The notes beneath the pieces are model-generated. The model was not told the origin of the DNA. It made no database searches and saw only the letters and a list, made by a program, of their open reading frames with translations. A stretch of 59,012 nucleotides of DNA from JAAZZY01 sp964612505 (GTDB taxonomy: Bacteria; Chlamydiota; Chlamydiia; Chlamydiales; JAAZZY01): the NCBI GenBank assembly GCA_964612505.1, contig CAZTEX010000014.1, forward strand, positions 1 to 59,012. The letters are read 5' to 3'. Each line of letters opens with the position of its first letter. The stretch's first letter is position 1. Position numbers and translations under genes: made by a program. Of the stretch, positions 1 to 9,037 are shown one piece after another.

Positions 1-16
1 GGGGAAAAATGCTTCC

Positions 17-1645
17 CTATCTAAGCCCAGAAAGCCTGTTAGTTGTATTTTTGATTAAATTGGTCAGTGTATGTTTATCAGAAAAAATTTCAAATTCTTT
101 TTTTGCTCGAGTAATGGCCGTATACAAAAGCTCTCTTCCAAAAACTTCACTTGATGGGGGAATGACAATACTAATCTCTTCATACTCACTACCTTGACTC
201 TTATGAATAGATAAGCAAAAGGAAAATTCAAAGCTGGAAATCAACGAAAGAGGAATTTTTCTTACAGACTCTTTTTCAGAAAAATAACTTTGCTGAGAGG
301 TCCTGGATAAAAAAATTGCCTCACCTTTTGCATTAATAAAACCCTGATCTCCATTAAAAAGCTCCAAATGATAATCATTTTGAGTGATCAAAATGGGGTG
401 ATCTGGGCGCTCTTTAAGTAGTTGTTTAAACAAACTATTGAGGGCATCAGATCCATATTCTCCTCTTTTATGAGAAGTCAAAATTTTATATCTTTGGAAT
501 TCTTTTAATTTTTCTAAATTTGACATTGTTGCTGTAATCTTTGCCATTCGATCAAGCAACTGTAACACCAGCTGTCTTGGAGAGGTCAAATTCTTACATT
601 TTTTATCAAAATACATATTCAAAAAAACTTCTATATCACCTTTTTGAACCGTTTCTGCACAAGATAAAATGTCTTTTATTTCAGTCCTGTGACAATTTGT
701 AAGGAAAAAACAAGCATCGCTTTTCTCTAATAAATCTTTAAACAGAGTTCCCATGCCAATAGGGGGAAGTTGATTGGGGTCTCCTAAAAAAATAAGTCTG
801 GAGTTGGGTTTTGTATATTGGAGCAGCTTTAAAAAGAATGCTGCATCAATCATTGAGCTTTCATCAATTAAAATAAGATCATAGGGTAGATAAGAATGAA
901 TTTTCTTAAAAAACAACTTGTGTAAAGTCATAGGGTGTAGCTGCTGCTGAATCTCACTTTTTTGAAATTTCTCCTGCAAATTAGCTACGGCCTTCCCCGT
1001 AGGAGCAGCAATTGACACCAAAGCTTTTGGAAAAGCCTTTAGAAATGCCTCTATTAGCTTATGAGCTACATACGTTTTACCAACACCTGGCCCACCAATA
1101 ATAAAAGAGAGGCAATGAGAAAAAGAGCCGATGATAGCTTGTTTTTGTTCTAGTGTTAAACTATCAGGCAAGCTTAGCTTTTCTATTTGTAACTCTGGTT
1201 TTTTAAGCTCTAGCTCTTGAAAAAGCTTTAAAATTTCCGTCTCAAAAAAGTAATTTTTCTGTAAATAAAGGTGGTCATTTTTTCGAACTACAAATTCATT
1301 GCCTATGAGCTTATCATCATTTAATAGTTCATATCCCTTGGCAAGACAAGGCTTACATAGCTCTATCAATTCCATATCTTCAATAGGCCAGATCTCTTCT
1401 ACTGCAGGTTCTAAAGCGCCTACTTGCCGAATACATAAATGACCTAACCTTGAGGCTGCAAATAAGAAAGAAGCTAAAAACAGCTCTTCATAGGAGGGGT
1501 TAGGTTGCGCTTTTAATAAAAAGTTCGCTGCTTGCCAATCCAAGGGCTGCATTGCATTTATTGCGATTAATTTTTCGTGTAAGAGGGTGCTTTCTAGGCT
1601 TTTTTTTTGATTCTGGCAAAATTGACTAAAAGCAAATCCAAACAT
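17..1645 (-). CDS. recD: RecBCD enzyme alpha subunit RecD (DNA helicase)
   Basis: This 542-residue protein is the 5'-3' helicase subunit of the RecBCD (exonuclease V) complex, which processes double-strand DNA ends for recombination. Walker A GGPGVGKT lies at residues 184-191 and Walker B LILIDESS at about 257-264. Late superfamily 1 motifs follow: SIHKSQGSEY and YTAITRAKK near the C terminus, the latter typical of RecD/UvrD helicases. The N-terminal 160 residues match the poorly conserved RecD N-domain. The ATG start has only a weak Shine-Dalgarno sequence. recB and recC lie on the same strand upstream, separated by one opposite-strand lipoprotein gene. Chlamydia carries more than one RecD-like protein (CT652 and another, from memory), and nearness to recBC argues that this is the true complex subunit. 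Confidence 0.93.
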   Translation of the reverse strand: MFGFAFSQFCQNQKKSLESTLLHEKLIAINAMQPLDWQAANFLLKAQPNPSYEELFLASFLFAASRLGHLCIRQVGALEPAVEEIWPIEDMELIELCKPCLAKGYELLNDDKLIGNEFVVRKNDHLYLQKNYFFETEILKLFQELELKKPELQIEKLSLPDSLTLEQKQAIIGSFSHCLSFIIGGPGVGKTYVAHKLIEAFLKAFPKALVSIAAPTGKAVANLQEKFQKSEIQQQLHPMTLHKLFFKKIHSYLPYDLILIDESSMIDAAFFLKLLQYTKPNSRLIFLGDPNQLPPIGMGTLFKDLLEKSDACFFLTNCHRTEIKDILSCAETVQKGDIEVFLNMYFDKKCKNLTSPRQLVLQLLDRMAKITATMSNLEKLKEFQRYKILTSHKRGEYGSDALNSLFKQLLKERPDHPILITQNDYHLELFNGDQGFINAKGEAIFLSRTSQQSYFSEKESVRKIPLSLISSFEFSFCLSIHKSQGSEYEEISIVIPPSSEVFGRELLYTAITRAKKEFEIFSDKHTLTNLIKNTTNRLSGLR

Positions 1646-1811
1646 TCTTAAACAAATCGATTTTTGAGCCTAACATACTGATTATTTTCTTTTTTTACTA
1701 TGAGATCAAATGAATTTATTAAATTGTTTAACAATTTCTTTTTACTAAAATCTAAAAAGAATATAGCTGATATAAAAAATATAGCTGTTAAAAGAGGGGC
1801 TTGACGCCGTT

Positions 1812-2270
1812 GTGAAGATCAGAGAAAAACGTTTCTTACCCCTAACTTTAAAGAAAATAGTTTTATTCTTTTTTTTAACTCTATTTTTATCCGCGTGCCA
1901 CTCATCTTCTAAAGATTTTGCCCCACGAAATATTAAAGATTATGTCATTGGAGTGACTACGACAAAAGCAATTAAAGAAGATATCCCTCTATTGAATAAA
2001 ACTGGTTATTATTTTTTTGATACGCATGGAAACTACACCCTTTATTATGACCAAAAAGTTTATGAAAAAGGAGAGTATGCTTATCAAAAAGTAAATGCAA
2101 CATCAGCCTCTTTAATTCTCAGCTATTCTGATCGAACAGGCCTAAACAGCTATATATCGATTTTTGAGTTTACTTCTCCAGAGGGAGGCACTTGGAAGGG
2201 GAGCTATGACAATGACTCTCTAGATACAGAAGGGGGAACCTTTAAAATTTTAAGACATGGTTATAATTAA
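1812..2270 (+). CDS. Small putative lipoprotein, function unknown
   Basis: A 152-residue protein with a basic N terminus, a hydrophobic stretch (about residues 14-26) and a lipobox LSAC, so it is probably a lipid-anchored envelope protein. The mature part is rich in Tyr, Thr and Gly and looks like a small beta-sheet domain (for example GYYFFDTHGNYTLYYDQKVY and GTWKGSYDN), reminiscent of lipocalin-like or calycin-like lipoproteins, but I do not recognise a family. The start used is GTG at 1812, preceded by AGAGGGG about 13 bases upstream; no ATG lies ahead of the signal sequence. It sits alone on the plus strand between recD and recB. Confidence 0.72.
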   Translation: MKIREKRFLPLTLKKIVLFFFLTLFLSACHSSSKDFAPRNIKDYVIGVTTTKAIKEDIPLLNKTGYYFFDTHGNYTLYYDQKVYEKGEYAYQKVNATSASLILSYSDRTGLNSYISIFEFTSPEGGTWKGSYDNDSLDTEGGTFKILRHGYN

Positions 2271-2313
2271 GGCGCGTTGTTAACGAAATGCTTTAGATAA
2301 TAAAATGGCGTTA

Positions 2314-5300
2314 TTAAAAGATAAAAAGGCCCTTATTCTCATTATGGATCCCTCTAACAAACCAGTAAATAACTCCTCCCAAAGAGGCCTTCTCGATGCT
2401 TTCTTTCTTAAACAATTTTAAATATTTTTTAAGTGCCTCTTGATAGATTTTGGCTTGTAAGAAGTATTGATGCTCGAGCATTGAGCACTCTAAATTGAAA
2501 TAGCTCTGATCGTTTTCGCCCAGCCAATTTGTTTTATAATCAATAATATAATAGCGCTGATCATATTCAACGACAAGGTCTATAAAACCATGTAAAAGAT
2601 CTCCTTGGAGCTCCATCTCTTCTACTTCTAATGTCCCTTCTGCAGGATATAGAAATTCTATTTCTTTATGGATCTGATTTGAAGGAAGGTCCTTTAAACA
2701 AAAAGTCCTCTCTTGGATTGTGATAGGGGAAACTAAGATATCTTGTATTAAATTACTAATGACCTCTTTCCATGGTTCATAAGCTGTATGAGAGACAAAG
2801 GCTTCGATATTGAGAGGTTGATTGAATGAAATAGATTCTAAAATTTCATGGATCAAAGACCCTGTTTTTGCACCTGCTGGCAAAGTGTGATAATTTTTCT
2901 TTAAAACAGAAAAGTCTTGAGGGGTATTTAGCAATTCTCTTTTTTGCAGGGGTGATGAGAGAGAGGAAAAGGAGTGCTTATAGTATTTTGGATAATTCAG
3001 TCTAGTAGCACTGGGCAAGACAAGAGACGATGGGACGAATGCCAGTTTCTTGTCTACTTTATTAGCAGGCTTTAAAAGAGAAAAAGACATCTCACCATGC
3101 GCTAAAATAAACGCTTTGAGTGACTCCTGATTGAGACTAAGTTGATTTAAAAAGATCTCCATGGGAGAAGTTTGCTCAATTGAAGGGTTATCCTCTGTGA
3201 AAAAGCATGGTAAATACAGGCGTTGCTTGGCTCTTGTTAGAGCCACATATAATGTGCGTAACTTCTCCGCATTTTGCTCTTGAATATAAAGATCATATTC
3301 TTCTTTAGAAAGACGAGAGACGGGATATAAAACATTGCTTTGATGAGAGATAAGATTATCTGTTGCTGAGGTCCTCTGAATCAACCCTAAAGCAAAAACA
3401 ATTTCAAACTCAAGGCCTTTGCTCATATGCAAGGTTAAAATACGCACTCCTTCTTCTTCAAAATCTTGCCGAATGGGGTAGGCTTGTTCTGCAAAGACAT
3501 TCTCTACGCTAAGCTCTTCTAGGAAGCGATATAGCTTATAGGGATCCTCTCCTAAATTTTCTTTTTCAAGCATCAGCTCTTTGACCTGCTCTAGCTCTTG
3601 ATAAAGAGAAATTCCTTCTTTTTGCGATAATAGACTTTCATAGAGCGAGTTTTCACCCAAAGATTTCTCGTAAGTTAAAAAATTAAAAAAAGCTAAAAAT
3701 CCATTTTCGAAAAGCAAAGTCTTTAAATGGGAAAAATGTTGAACCAATGAGTGGATATGACTATCGCTAAAACAATCCAAAGGCCAATTCAATAAGGTGT
3801 TAATTTTAAGAGCACGGATCAATCTGAGCTGATTTGGATTTAAAGTTGCTTCAAAGATTTGAAGAAATTGATATACCGAATCTTTGGCTTGCAGTGACTC
3901 TGAGCGCATCGTTGAAAAAGGAATCGAAGCGAGTTTTAAAACGTTTTTTAATCGATCTGCCTGAAAACGATCTTTGACCAAGACCGCTATCTTATTTAAA
4001 GAGATTTCTGGATGAGTTTTCAACTTCCCAATTTCATCCAAAATAAAAGGGAAAACTAGCTCCTCTTCAAGCTTTTCATAAAGAGTTCTTGTTAGCTTTT
4101 TTTTAGTCTCAGCCAAAATAAAATGGAGAGACCCTTTTCCATCAGCAAAATCTTTCTTAATAATAGTCCCACTACTATGAACTGGCTGATAGGTTAAGTG
4201 AGAGCCATTTTTAGGGAGCTTAATCCATTGATTATTGATTTTTTCAAAGAGGTTATTGAGAGCTAAGATTAAGTCTGGCTGACTGCGATAATTGACATTT
4301 AAAGAATAGGGAGTTGAAATGCCCATCATTTGAGCTGCATTGAGATAGGTATAAATATCTGCCTTTCTAAAACCATAAATAGACTGCTTTGGATCACCTA
4401 CGACAAAAAGGGTTCTTTTGGCCGAAGGATCATTCAAAAAAAGCCTCGCTAATATTTTCCATTGCAAAGGATCAGTGTCTTGAAACTCATCAATAATCAC
4501 CGCAGGATAAGTGCCAGCAATTTGCTCCTGAATCCAAGGATTCATAATTAATTGGGAAAATTTTTCTAAAATATTATTTGGTGTTAAAATTTTGTGTTCT
4601 TTAAAAAAGCTTAGTAGCAGCTGATAACAATTTCCCACTAAGAGGGAAAGCAAGCCTTCTTTAGAGGTTCCTTGATCAAAAAGAGGGCACAACTGCTGTT
4701 CAAAGATTTCAAATTCTCTAAGTTCTTTTTTGTTTTCTTGTGAGGATTTTTTTAAGTTTTCTTTGTTAAAAACTTTTCTAAACACCTGATAATGAATTAA
4801 AAACTCTTCGAGAGCTTGAGCAAAACTTTCTTTTTGAAAAAGTTTTTTCAACGATTGGATAGCTTTTAAAAGATCCTGATTTATTTCATTTTGACGGTTG
4901 AAAGCCCCTTTGTAAAAGGAGGCCACATGAGAGAGGTTCTCTTCGATATTCTCAAAGTTCCAAAAGCTATTTTTTTGGAAAAACTCCACGCTTTGAGAAC
5001 ATTTGGCGCAAAATTCTTGATAAGTTTCTGTTTCTAAAACAGGTTGTTCTTTGATTAGCTGCTCAACGCATGCTTTTAAAAGGAGCTCAAAATTACCTTT
5101 ATAATAACTAAGAAGGATCTTCAATTGAGCTGGACTCATCATTTGCGAGCCGTATCCAAAAGATAAATAATCTTTAACAAGTCGTTCATAAGTCTTGATG
5201 CTGACCTTAGATTGCTCGATGTTTTGAGCTAAATCAATCCCTGCTTCAAAAAGATATTCTTTCAGCTTTAAAAAACAAAACTTATGAATCGTATAGATTT

Positions 5301-5655
5301 GCGCTAAGTCAAAGCTAGAAAGAGCATCGTTTAATTTATAAATTAATTTCTTGCGCTTTTGCTCGCTGGCTTCTTTCCATTTCTTTAAATATCCTATCTC
5401 GATAATTTTAGAACAAATAAGCTCTTCTTTGGCTTTTTCTAATGCCGCTCGAATACGCGCTTTCAGCTCTAAGGTCGCCTCTTTTGTAAACGTAAGAACT
5501 AAAATATTTTCTACTTTTAATTCTGCCTGGCTTTCCAAGATTAAGCGAACATAAGCATTTTCCATCGAAAATGTTTTTCCACAACCCGCTGAAGCTTCAA
5601 TAAAAAATTTGCCTTCCAATTTTAAATTTGGATCTGAAACATCAAAGCTCTTCAT
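2314..5655 (-). CDS. recB: RecBCD enzyme beta subunit RecB (helicase-nuclease)
   Basis: At 1113 residues this is a full-length RecB, the 3'-5' helicase and nuclease subunit of exonuclease V. Walker A ASAGCGKT lies at residues 21-28. Further UvrD-type motifs are AVIIDEFQDTDPLQW, VGDPKQSIYGFRKADIY, LTLHMSKGLEFEIVF and LYVALTRAKQRLYL. The C-terminal RecB nuclease domain is intact: GFIDLVVEYDQ followed by YYIIDYKTNW carries the Asp and Asp-Tyr-Lys catalytic residues. The start codon overlaps the end of recC by 14 bases, so the two are translationally coupled in the order recC-recB. The recC-recB order followed by a divergent MFS gene matches Chlamydia CT640-CT639 and CT641. Confidence 0.95.
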   Translation of the reverse strand: MKSFDVSDPNLKLEGKFFIEASAGCGKTFSMENAYVRLILESQAELKVENILVLTFTKEATLELKARIRAALEKAKEELICSKIIEIGYLKKWKEASEQKRKKLIYKLNDALSSFDLAQIYTIHKFCFLKLKEYLFEAGIDLAQNIEQSKVSIKTYERLVKDYLSFGYGSQMMSPAQLKILLSYYKGNFELLLKACVEQLIKEQPVLETETYQEFCAKCSQSVEFFQKNSFWNFENIEENLSHVASFYKGAFNRQNEINQDLLKAIQSLKKLFQKESFAQALEEFLIHYQVFRKVFNKENLKKSSQENKKELREFEIFEQQLCPLFDQGTSKEGLLSLLVGNCYQLLLSFFKEHKILTPNNILEKFSQLIMNPWIQEQIAGTYPAVIIDEFQDTDPLQWKILARLFLNDPSAKRTLFVVGDPKQSIYGFRKADIYTYLNAAQMMGISTPYSLNVNYRSQPDLILALNNLFEKINNQWIKLPKNGSHLTYQPVHSSGTIIKKDFADGKGSLHFILAETKKKLTRTLYEKLEEELVFPFILDEIGKLKTHPEISLNKIAVLVKDRFQADRLKNVLKLASIPFSTMRSESLQAKDSVYQFLQIFEATLNPNQLRLIRALKINTLLNWPLDCFSDSHIHSLVQHFSHLKTLLFENGFLAFFNFLTYEKSLGENSLYESLLSQKEGISLYQELEQVKELMLEKENLGEDPYKLYRFLEELSVENVFAEQAYPIRQDFEEEGVRILTLHMSKGLEFEIVFALGLIQRTSATDNLISHQSNVLYPVSRLSKEEYDLYIQEQNAEKLRTLYVALTRAKQRLYLPCFFTEDNPSIEQTSPMEIFLNQLSLNQESLKAFILAHGEMSFSLLKPANKVDKKLAFVPSSLVLPSATRLNYPKYYKHSFSSLSSPLQKRELLNTPQDFSVLKKNYHTLPAGAKTGSLIHEILESISFNQPLNIEAFVSHTAYEPWKEVISNLIQDILVSPITIQERTFCLKDLPSNQIHKEIEFLYPAEGTLEVEEMELQGDLLHGFIDLVVEYDQRYYIIDYKTNWLGENDQSYFNLECSMLEHQYFLQAKIYQEALKKYLKLFKKESIEKASLGGVIYWFVRGIHNENKGLFIF

Positions 5656-8600
5656 TTTTCAAATCACCTATCAGTTGTGTAAACATTGCTGTAGCTAAGT
5701 TTTTCCACTCTTTCACTAACTGAATGGAAATAGGCATTTTATTCATTACTTTTTTTACATAAGGATGATAAAAATGTTCAGCGTTCATATTAGCGTCTAT
5801 TTTTCTCAAAATTTCTTGAGGCTCATCTTGGAGAAAGAAGGGTATCCACTCTGGCAAAAAAGGGAGTATTTGATTTGAATTTAAAAAATAAAGCTGCAAA
5901 TAAAGCTCTAGATATTTTTGAGGATTTTCTAAAGTAATTCTTTTTATTTTTTTAGATTTAAGAAAGATCCATTGAGGCTGAAAGTCTAGGGGAATGAGAT
6001 TGGTTAAAGATAAATAAACCAAATATTTAGGAAGATCTGACAACATTGTCTCTAAGCTAAAAGTACTCATCGATAATAAGCCTTGTTTACTCACTCCTTC
6101 TAAAATTCCATTAATTTCAATGGTTTGACAAGAGGACAATGAAATCTTCAGAGTAGGACAGACCCAAATTCTATCTTCAAAAAAATGTGCTTGTTGAACG
6201 TCTGAGCGAAGCTCTACCGAAAAAAGATCCCTATTTTTTAAGTCCTTCGAAGCCAACAATGAAAAAATGTCTTTTTGCTCTTCTTGCAGTTGATTTTTGG
6301 CTATTGTTTGAAAGATTCCTCGTGGAAGCTCATTTTTATTAGTTAAAAAATGATCGGCAAAGAGGTGCTTTTTTAAAATTGTCTTTTGTAAATCCCCAAG
6401 AGCATAATGTTGATTCAGGTGCCTGCCATCTTTGAATTTTAAGTAAATTTGATGGAAATTTTTTAAAGCAAACCCAATCGGATCTTTTGCAAGAGCAGCT
6501 AACTGCTGCAGCGAAATCTCTTTTATTTTTGGTATTTTAGATGAAATAGAACGGGGATTTCCCCAAATGAACTCTTTACTTAGTGGGGTAACCTTCTCTT
6601 TTTGATAAAAAGCTTGAGCTAATGGGTAGTTTTTTGTTTGAAAGTTTTTGCTCACAAAATATTTCTTATTAAAATTGAAATGCGGATGCTCAAAAATGAT
6701 CTCTGAAGACGGCTTTTGCCCTTTAATTTCAAAATGACCATCCAAATAACTCAATAGCTCAGAGATTAAAATGGAAGGCTGCATTTTTTTAAACGTTTCT
6801 GGGCAATTTCCTAAATAGCTGATCCATAAATATTCACTCGTTGTCAATAACACTTCTAAAAACAGATATCTATCATAGTCCATCAGCTGTGGATAATAAT
6901 CTCTGTTTTTAAAAGCAGAGAGTAGTGATAGCGGATTTACTTGAGGAGCGCGAGGAATTACAGAATCGCTAAATCCTAAAAGACAGCTCACTTTAGCAGG
7001 AGCTGGCGAGCTGTGAAAAATGGAATAAAATGCAATCGCTTCTTGTTGATTTTGAGAAGAGAGGGGTTGTAAATCAGCTAATTCTTTTTTCAAATAATAA
7101 TAATAAGTTTGAAAATTAAAAAGTTCGTTTCCAAAGTCTAAGTATTTCTTTTGAAAGCTATGAATAACATTTAAAATAAACTCAGCCTCTTTTTGATAGC
7201 GATCGTCAAAACGATAGTAACTGTCAAAAAGACAATTTAAATAATTAGACCAATCTACAAAGGTCATTTGATGAGTTGTTAAAATATCTAAATCTTTTTT
7301 AAGAGAGGTTAAAATGGAGACTAAAAGATTGAGCTCTTCACTCTGTGATAAGTCAAGTGCTGAGAGATGGGGAAGCCAATCACTTTCCTGATAAAATCTG
7401 CACAAATACTTTAAAAAAGTTTCTATGCATTCTTGCCAATGGAGGGTAATTCTATCTTTTGTTTGTACTTCTTGATGATACTGCTTTTTAAAGTATAAGT
7501 CCTGATCTTTGGAATCAAAACCCAAACAAGGTCCAATTTCTTCTAGCCAAGCATGCCATAGCTGAACTGTTTCTAAAGTAATGTTAAAACGTTGATAAAA
7601 GGCAGGCTGATAAAAAAATTCAAATAGCTTGGCCTGATCAAAATGTGATTGCGATAGCTCTAAAAGGGTATAAAGGGCTTTAAGAGCTTTATTTTTGACC
7701 GCAATTGAACCATTGTAAATAAGCGCTTCCAAAGGGGAAGATGGATCGTTAAAGATACTTTCAATAATTGGAATATAAGCTTCAATATTAGCAATATATA
7801 CAATGACATCCCTAGGCTTTAAATCTGCTCTTTGGTGCAGTAATGCGATTAAATTTTGATATAAAACCTCTACTTCTCTCTGATAAGAGGAAGTTTGGTG
7901 AATTTGAATAGATTCTACTTCCTCTAGCGCTACTTTATCTTGGCCAGTACGCATAAGCAATAGATCTGCTTGAATAGCTCTGAGCAATGTTAATGGTTTA
8001 TCCACCAAACTCAACTGATGAGGATTCATCCAATCTTGATACGTTGGATGCTTAGCAACAGCTTGAGCTACAACATAAGATTCAGCACTTTCTGTTTCTA
8101 TGCTCTCTATCTGCTTAACCCAATTTTTCCCCAGTTTTGAAAGATTCGCTAAAAGAGGGTTAACGTCGAGCAAATACTCTTCTAGTTCTGCAACTTGTCC
8201 TAAAGAATTATTTTTTTTCTTTAATTTACTAACTAAGCGAACTCTTTCCATATCCGTATAAATATCTGACCAATAAAATAAGCAGGGAGAAAGCTGAAGA
8301 AAAGTCATTGAAAACTGCTGCTGCAATCGATCAAATAGTTTAAAAAAGGGCTTTGGCATAAAGCTTATATTGAAAAAAAATATTTTATGTGGATCTTTCT
8401 GCGGCTCTATACTTTGTTCCAAGATTTGATTGGGTTCTGCGTTAAAGCTCTTAGTCTCTTCAAAAACAGCATCCCAAATTTTTTTTTGCCAATGTTCTGA
8501 GAAAGTCTGACTAAATTGTTCTTTGAAATCGGGGACATAGAGTGAATAAATAATAAACTGCGAAGCCAAAGAATCACATACAGAAACTAGCTTTTGCTCG

Positions 8601-8968
8601 CTGATCTCACTTCTTTCATCCCATCCTAAATAAGTCCTTAAGGGCTGCAAAAAATCAGCTTCGATAAGCTCGCGCACTTTTAATTGAATTTTAAGAGCTA
8701 AATGGACTTGCGTCTCCATGGTAACATTTGGATAACTCAATCTTATCGCATCATAAGCAGCTTGTTGAATCCATAAAAATTCAATATGCATGCAAATACC
8801 TAGAGCGTGGGCAAGCTTATTTTTTAAATAATTTTTAACAGCAAGGCTAGGCACTACAATCCATACTTTTTCAAATGGACGTAAGTTTTTCAGCTCAAAC
8901 ACCAGCTGCTGGAATAAAGATTCTAATTGGTTACTATAATGAAAAAAAAGCAATCGTTTACTATTCAC
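5642..8968 (-). CDS. recC: RecBCD enzyme gamma subunit RecC
   Basis: A 1108-residue protein beginning LLFFHYSNQLESLFQQL and containing IWVVPSLAVKNYL-type early sequence, as in RecC N termini. RecC is a catalytically dead helicase/nuclease homologue that holds RecB and RecD and scans for Chi. Consistent with that, I see no Walker A lysine loop, while stretches such as VSCLLGFSDSVIPRAP and LLEVLLTTSEYLWISYLGN are RecC-like. Length matches the family (about 1000-1120). It is the first gene of the recC-recB pair, and its stop lies inside the recB start. The divergent MFS gene starts 70 bases away, so 8969-9037 must hold promoters for both directions. Confidence 0.92.
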   Translation of the reverse strand: MNSKRLLFFHYSNQLESLFQQLVFELKNLRPFEKVWIVVPSLAVKNYLKNKLAHALGICMHIEFLWIQQAAYDAIRLSYPNVTMETQVHLALKIQLKVRELIEADFLQPLRTYLGWDERSEISEQKLVSVCDSLASQFIIYSLYVPDFKEQFSQTFSEHWQKKIWDAVFEETKSFNAEPNQILEQSIEPQKDPHKIFFFNISFMPKPFFKLFDRLQQQFSMTFLQLSPCLFYWSDIYTDMERVRLVSKLKKKNNSLGQVAELEEYLLDVNPLLANLSKLGKNWVKQIESIETESAESYVVAQAVAKHPTYQDWMNPHQLSLVDKPLTLLRAIQADLLLMRTGQDKVALEEVESIQIHQTSSYQREVEVLYQNLIALLHQRADLKPRDVIVYIANIEAYIPIIESIFNDPSSPLEALIYNGSIAVKNKALKALYTLLELSQSHFDQAKLFEFFYQPAFYQRFNITLETVQLWHAWLEEIGPCLGFDSKDQDLYFKKQYHQEVQTKDRITLHWQECIETFLKYLCRFYQESDWLPHLSALDLSQSEELNLLVSILTSLKKDLDILTTHQMTFVDWSNYLNCLFDSYYRFDDRYQKEAEFILNVIHSFQKKYLDFGNELFNFQTYYYYLKKELADLQPLSSQNQQEAIAFYSIFHSSPAPAKVSCLLGFSDSVIPRAPQVNPLSLLSAFKNRDYYPQLMDYDRYLFLEVLLTTSEYLWISYLGNCPETFKKMQPSILISELLSYLDGHFEIKGQKPSSEIIFEHPHFNFNKKYFVSKNFQTKNYPLAQAFYQKEKVTPLSKEFIWGNPRSISSKIPKIKEISLQQLAALAKDPIGFALKNFHQIYLKFKDGRHLNQHYALGDLQKTILKKHLFADHFLTNKNELPRGIFQTIAKNQLQEEQKDIFSLLASKDLKNRDLFSVELRSDVQQAHFFEDRIWVCPTLKISLSSCQTIEINGILEGVSKQGLLSMSTFSLETMLSDLPKYLVYLSLTNLIPLDFQPQWIFLKSKKIKRITLENPQKYLELYLQLYFLNSNQILPFLPEWIPFFLQDEPQEILRKIDANMNAEHFYHPYVKKVMNKMPISIQLVKEWKNLATAMFTQLIGDLKNEEL

Positions 8969-9037
8969 AAATTTGTTTATGAAGTATTAATAACACAATA
9001 ACAACTTTGAGAAAATACCTCTTTTTGAATTTACATA

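Noticed and set aside
1761..1787. Direct repeat ATATAGCTG (1761-1769 and 1779-1787) upstream of the small lipoprotein
   Set aside because: Two 9-base copies in AT-rich DNA are weak evidence for an operator.
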